From JBBQLG01 sp038327655 (GTDB lineage: Bacteria; Bacteroidota; Bacteroidia; Cytophagales; Spirosomataceae), in NCBI GenBank assembly GCA_038327655.1, contig JBBQLG010000004.1:1-64000 (forward strand): a stretch of DNA of 64,000 bases. Reading direction: 5' to 3'. Positions 60,295 through 64,000 of the stretch are shown one piece after another. The translations under genes were made by a program, and so were the position numbers. A model generated the notes under the pieces. That model searched no databases and was not told the origin of the DNA. It saw only the letters and a list, made by a program, of their open reading frames with translations. Within the stretch, counting starts at the first letter, position 1, and each line of letters opens with the position of its first letter.

Positions 60295-61287
60295 CTACGC
60301 GAATGTAGGCTGGTTAGCAATCCAGGTGAACTGGTAATCGAGTTCGGGTACTTTCAGCCGGTCCGCTACGCGCCGGAGCCGGGCGGGCAGGGCCATCAGG
60401 TAGTCACGGGCTTTTTCGCCGGCATCGTTCAGACCGGTGATCTGGTCGATTTTCCAGTCGACCAGCAGGCTGTCCAGAATCTCGACATAGTCCTGCGCGG
60501 TATAGACACCTAAGCGCTGAGCGGCATCGGAGAAGTGAGCGTACGTTTTGCTGACCCCCTCGGCGGTTTCGCGCAGGAAGTGGGCAGGCATGACAATCTT
60601 TTTGCGCATCATGTCCTCAAACGACAGCATCATCTCCGACGCGTCGACTTCAAAAATGCCGCTCACAAACGTTTTATAGGCTTTGGCATGCCGGGCTTCG
60701 TCACCCGCGATGATGCCACATATTTTCGACAACTGCGGATTACCGAACGATTTGGCCAAAGTTGCCGTCCGGCGGTGCGAGACGTTAGTCGCCAGTTCCT
60801 GAAACGACGTGTACACGAAGTTACGGTAAGGGTCGGTACCGGTACCGATGTCGAAACCTTCGGCAATCAGGTGCTGCGTCGAGGTTTCGACGGCCCGCAT
60901 GTTTACCCGGCCCGACAGGTACAAAAAGCGGTTCAGTAAGTCGCCGTGGCGGTTTTCTTCGGCCGTCCAGCCGCGTACCCACTTGCTCCACCCTTTCGGA
61001 TCGCCCTGGTTTACGCCTTCGACCGTCATCAGCCACGACTCATACGTCGGCAGTGCTTCTTCGGTAATGGTATCGCCAATGAGCACGGCTAAGTAATCGT
61101 AGGGTAATTCGCGGGCACTCTCCCGCAGTTCGCGAATGTCTTCGATGAACGTTTCGCTGGTCGAAACGGGCAACAGATCAGTCGGTTGCCAGTTGGTATC
61201 AATCGGCTTCAGGAAATCCTCCAGAAACGATTCTATTTTGGTCGCGAGGTATTGCATAACCTCAATACGAGACGGATTCAATAACAT
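60295..61287 (-). CDS. Acyl-ACP desaturase (ferritin-like di-iron fatty acid desaturase)
   Basis: 330 residues. Di-iron ligands are in WTAEENRHGDLLNRFLY (E-x-x-R-H) and IIAGDEARHAKAYKTFV (second E-x-x-R-H), as in the soluble acyl-ACP desaturases. It introduces a double bond in acyl chains on ACP with oxygen and ferredoxin. No membrane segment. The start 61287 is the ATG; a TTG at 61293 is an alternative. Confidence 0.92.
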   Translation of the reverse strand: MLLNPSRIEVMQYLATKIESFLEDFLKPIDTNWQPTDLLPVSTSETFIEDIRELRESARELPYDYLAVLIGDTITEEALPTYESWLMTVEGVNQGDPKGWSKWVRGWTAEENRHGDLLNRFLYLSGRVNMRAVETSTQHLIAEGFDIGTGTDPYRNFVYTSFQELATNVSHRRTATLAKSFGNPQLSKICGIIAGDEARHAKAYKTFVSGIFEVDASEMMLSFEDMMRKKIVMPAHFLRETAEGVSKTYAHFSDAAQRLGVYTAQDYVEILDSLLVDWKIDQITGLNDAGEKARDYLMALPARLRRVADRLKVPELDYQFTWIANQPTFA

Positions 61288-61460
61288 AGTCAATGATAGA
61301 AAGCAAGTTCAATTTTTGCCGTAAGATACGTTTTTTCGGCCGATAAAGCTATAACAGCCACCAAACCGGGATGTTTGGCAGACAACTCCCCTTCCCCTCG
61401 GGCAAACATCTTGTCGACGGGGCGGTTAAACTAACGACCACTATCTAATTACTCATTGTT

Positions 61461-62813
61461 ATGACAACTCAGACATCGGGCCAGACGGCCCTCATCACTG
61501 GTGCTTCCAGCGGCATTGGTCAGGAACTTGCCAAACTGTTTGCCAAAGACGGCTACAACCTTGTGCTGGTTGGCCGCAGCGCAGATAAACTCCACCAGCT
61601 CGCCGACGAGTTCAGAACCAGCTACGGACTGGACCAGGTTACGGTAATTAGCAAAGACCTGTCGAAGGAAAATGCGGCTCAGGAACTGTACGACGACATT
61701 CGCAGCCAAGGCATTACCATCAATGTGCTGGTGAACGATGCGGGCGTGGGCACCTACGGCAAGTTTGCCAACGAAACCGACTGGGAAACCGAAAAGGACC
61801 TGATTCACCTGAACACCATTACGCTAACCCACCTGACGAAGCTTTACCTGAAGGAGATGGTGCAGCGCAATGAGGGTAAAATTCTGAATTTGGCTTCGCT
61901 CCTGTCCGTTACGCCTACTCCACTGATGGCGGTCTATGCCGCCACGAAGTCGTACGTCTACAATTTCTCGGCGTCGCTGGTCAACGAACTCAAAGGTACC
62001 AATGTGACGGTGACGGCCCTGATGCCCAACGCAACCGACACCGACTTTTACAACAAGGCGGGCGCATCCGATATTAGGGTGACCGATCAGTTACAGGACC
62101 CGGCCATAGTCGCCAAAGCCGGTTACGAAGCTCTGATGAAAGGAGAAGCCAAAGTGGTACCCGAGGGACTGAGCAACAAAATGGTCGAATTCATGGGCCA
62201 CGTTGTTCCCCAGCAGACGATGGCGAGTATGATGCGGAGTGGCATGGAGCGTAAACCAAGCCCCGAAGAGAAACAGCAGTTGGTGTGGGCGTGGGGCATT
62301 GGCATTGCCGCCGTAGTTGTGGCCGGGATTGTGGTGGCGGCTCTGCTGACCGGCGACGATGACGACGACACGGAAGAGGTGTATGACGAAGCCAGCCAGG
62401 CCTATAAAACCGGCCGGGCTAAGCACCAGGCCAAAGGGCTGCTGGATAAGGCTCAGGAGACGTACGAAATGGCGAAGGGCAGTTTGAGCGGAACCTTGAC
62501 GGACACCGTCGATGGTATCAAAGGTACCTTCGATGAGGCAAAGAGCACCCTCACCAATGGTGCGGTTCAGGCGGCTCACAGTGCGAAAGACCGCTACGAC
62601 GATGCGAAGGATAGCCTGACAAATGGCGCGGCTAACGCGGTTCACGATGCTCAGGACCGGTACGACGCCGTAAAAGGCAGAGCCACCAAAGGCGCGGCTT
62701 ATGCCATGCACGAGGCAAGAGACCGGTACGACGATGCTGTCGACGAGACAAACGATACGTGGGAGACTATTAAAAATATAGTGACCAAAGTAGTAGTCAA
62801 CGCCTTGGCGTAA
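61461..62813 (+). CDS. SDR family oxidoreductase with transmembrane segment and amphipathic repeat tail
   Basis: 450 residues. Residues 1-255 are a complete classical SDR: cofactor motif TALITGASSGIGQELAKLF, NDAGVG, Ser in LNLASLLSVTP, and YxxxK in YAATKSYVYNF. Then a membrane helix (WAWGIGIAAVVVAGIVVAAL), an acidic stretch DDDDDTEEV, and three in-register 22-residue repeats at 364-385, 386-407 and 408-429 (LTNGAVQAAHSAKDRYDDAK; LTNGAANAVHDAQDRYDAVK; ATKGAAYAMHEARDRYDDAV). This tail resembles apolipoprotein/LEA-like amphipathic helices. Substrate unknown. Confidence 0.88.
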   Translation: MTTQTSGQTALITGASSGIGQELAKLFAKDGYNLVLVGRSADKLHQLADEFRTSYGLDQVTVISKDLSKENAAQELYDDIRSQGITINVLVNDAGVGTYGKFANETDWETEKDLIHLNTITLTHLTKLYLKEMVQRNEGKILNLASLLSVTPTPLMAVYAATKSYVYNFSASLVNELKGTNVTVTALMPNATDTDFYNKAGASDIRVTDQLQDPAIVAKAGYEALMKGEAKVVPEGLSNKMVEFMGHVVPQQTMASMMRSGMERKPSPEEKQQLVWAWGIGIAAVVVAGIVVAALLTGDDDDDTEEVYDEASQAYKTGRAKHQAKGLLDKAQETYEMAKGSLSGTLTDTVDGIKGTFDEAKSTLTNGAVQAAHSAKDRYDDAKDSLTNGAANAVHDAQDRYDAVKGRATKGAAYAMHEARDRYDDAVDETNDTWETIKNIVTKVVVNALA

Positions 62814-62827
62814 AACATCTTCACCTG

Positions 62828-62859
62828 CCCGGCTTCTGGTTACGGAAGCCGGGTTTTCT
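62828..62859 (+). terminator. Intrinsic terminator
   Basis: CCCGGCTTC / GAAGCCGGG, 9-bp stem with an 8-base loop, followed by TTTTCTTTTTT. It ends 12 bases before the next ATG (62871), so the promoter of the next gene overlaps the terminator or the readthrough is used. Confidence 0.8.
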
Positions 62860-62870
62860 TTTTTATAGCC

Positions 62871-63821
62871 ATGAAAAAACTGAATATATGGCGGGTGGCC
62901 ACGGCCCTGTTTGCCGCTGGCAGCATCATTTACACCGCCACCTCGAGCAGCCGGTCACGGCAGACCGGGCGGCAGCAGAAACGGGCCACGTCCGAACCGG
63001 AGTTCGATGTGCCGGTTGAGTACCAAAAAGTCTTCGACCAAAACATGATTATTCCGGCGGGATGGGCGTTCGCGCTGGTTTGGTCTACCGTATATTCGGG
63101 TCTGGGTGCCTTGCTGGTGCACCAGGCTTTACCGGCGCAGGCGGCCAATCCGCGCTACCAGAAAGCACTGCCGTGGTGGTGGGCCAGTTTTGCGCTGAAT
63201 GCTGTGTTCGGCCGGTTCTTTAACGATAACCATAAACGCAGCATCCTTATCTCCGACCTGACGACCAAACTGAATCTGTCGGCGGCTCTGGCCCTGCACC
63301 ACAGCCTGGCGATTGGCAAAACGGAGGTGAACGGCCCCGAAAAATACGGGCGCATTCCCGTAAGCCTCTACGTCGGCTGGCTTACGGCGGCAACCGTAGT
63401 AGGCACACCCGACACGCTGCTAACACTGGGCTGGTGGCAACCCAACCGGCAGCGCGACACCCTTTTATCCTCCGCTGTGCTGGGCGCAACGGGTCTGCTG
63501 GGGTACGGCGTTGCCCGTCGCCTGAATGACCCGTGGTACATGGTGCCGTTCGTGGCGGGTTTCGGGGGGATTGCGTCGCGGCAGTGGCAGCGCGAACCGT
63601 TAGTGGCCCTGAAAGCGGTAAGTTGGGCAGTTATTTACGCGGGCTTGCTGGCCTATTGGTTACCGAAGGGCAAATTTCAGGACTATGAGCATCCGGTAAA
63701 AGACACGACTGGCGTAGACCTGATTGACGATGCAGCCAGGCACCTGACGGATGCCGAAGTAATGGAATCCGATAGTCCCTACCGGCAGATGGACCCCATC
63801 GAAGCCGAAGGGCTGGATTAG
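62871..63821 (+). CDS. TspO/MBR-like polytopic membrane protein
   Basis: 316 residues. N-terminal helix, a polar ARG/LYS-rich spacer, then about seven membrane segments. The stretch IIPAGWAFALVWSTVYSGLG resembles the P-x-W-x-F-x-x-V-W-x-x-x-Y core of TspO/tryptophan-rich sensory proteins, but the protein is about twice TspO length and ends in a soluble acidic tail (IDDAARHLTDAEVMESDSPY). No ligand is known. Alternative: an unrelated hydrophobic protein with a chance resemblance. Confidence 0.62.
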   Translation: MKKLNIWRVATALFAAGSIIYTATSSSRSRQTGRQQKRATSEPEFDVPVEYQKVFDQNMIIPAGWAFALVWSTVYSGLGALLVHQALPAQAANPRYQKALPWWWASFALNAVFGRFFNDNHKRSILISDLTTKLNLSAALALHHSLAIGKTEVNGPEKYGRIPVSLYVGWLTAATVVGTPDTLLTLGWWQPNRQRDTLLSSAVLGATGLLGYGVARRLNDPWYMVPFVAGFGGIASRQWQREPLVALKAVSWAVIYAGLLAYWLPKGKFQDYEHPVKDTTGVDLIDDAARHLTDAEVMESDSPYRQMDPIEAEGLD

Positions 63822-63844
63822 CCGTTGCTGTTGTTTTGCCACCC

Positions 63845-63871
63845 AAAGCCGCCCCGACAGGCGGCTTTTTT
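63845..63871 (+). terminator. Intrinsic terminator
   Basis: AAAGCCGCC / GGCGGCTTT with a six-base loop and T6, 23 bases behind the TspO-like stop. Confidence 0.85.
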
Positions 63872-63921
63872 GTTGCCATCCGGTCGTTCATCCGGCTATA
63901 CGCTCGTTTGTACAAGTCGTA

Positions 63922-63935
63922 TTGATTTTTATCAA
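63922..63935. promoter_or_regulatory. Perfect FNR/Crp-type box upstream of the right edge
   Basis: TTGAT-TTTT-ATCAA (63922-63935) matches the FNR consensus TTGATNNNNATCAA exactly. It lies in AT-rich sequence after the terminator at 63871; the gene it controls starts beyond base 64000. Confidence 0.5.
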
Positions 63936-64000
63936 TTTAATTGGCTGTATTACGTAACTGTTTAGACAGCAGCACTTTTCTAAACCCAATGCACGTATGG

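Noticed and set aside
1..64000. tRNA, rRNA, CRISPR arrays, IS elements and prophage
   Set aside because: No cloverleaf-like sequence, regular spaced repeats, transposase or phage gene was recognised by eye; a covariance-model scan would be decisive for small RNAs.

Overview
The window looks like chromosome of a Gram-negative Bacteroidota, most likely a Spirosoma-like member of the Cytophagales. The signs are a SusC/SusD pair, 7TM-AraC regulators, LytTR regulators, a PheS with the Bacteroidota-type Cys cluster, promoters of the TAnnTTTG type, weak Shine-Dalgarno sites and moderately high GC. I see no rRNA, tRNA, CRISPR array, insertion sequence or prophage. Most genes are ordinary core or accessory genes with few gaps.

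Layout. 1-4435 (minus): a broken trehalohydrolase gene (treZ), a GH2 glycosidase and an Omp85-type barrel. 4727-10141 (plus): two related small exported proteins, two membrane-bound AraC regulators, two more exported proteins (one YceI) and a DEDDh exonuclease. 10110-17137 (minus): an apparent operon of sigma factor, transmembrane anti-sigma-like TPR protein, subtilisin lipoprotein, TPR-CHAT protease and 7TM histidine kinase. 17265-23919: an exported protein, NR salvage (pnuC-nadR), a pseudouridine synthase, DUF29, Uma2, exonuclease III and a nucleoside symporter. 24091-28577: a SusC/SusD pair. 28731-31385: mutS. 31386-39764: gene debris, a marR-alkA-DUF763 operon divergent from an EmrAB/TolC-type efflux operon, a DUF2141 protein and a displaced copy of the mutS 5' end. 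39765-48087: a lipoprotein, a SpoU methylase, a histone H1-like protein, and a sugar module (ThuA/dehydrogenase/cupredoxin giant, Gfo/Idh/MocA, sugar epimerase) divergent from an AraC regulator at 48221. 49223-53595 (minus): alpha/beta hydrolase, thioredoxin-like, NRDE, a RelE/antitoxin-like pair and radA. 53828-63821: an OMP, two LytTR regulators, pheS, xseAB, a DUF937-OmpA protein, an acyl-ACP desaturase, an SDR with a repeat tail and a TspO-like membrane protein.

The best candidate for a little-described system is the 10.1-17.1 kb operon. It places an anti-sigma-like protein with a periplasmic TPR domain beside two exported proteases of different classes (serine S8 and cysteine CHAT), which suggests proteolytic control of the sigma factor from the envelope. 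Its S8 gene carries a nine-G tract and a probable 3' frameshift, so it may be switchable. Other points of interest are very long unique palindromes at convergent gene ends, a 91 per cent identical mutS 5' fragment differing only by transitions, a cupredoxin-tailed dehydrogenase, an SDR fused to 22-residue amphipathic repeats, and a perfect FNR-type box at the right edge.
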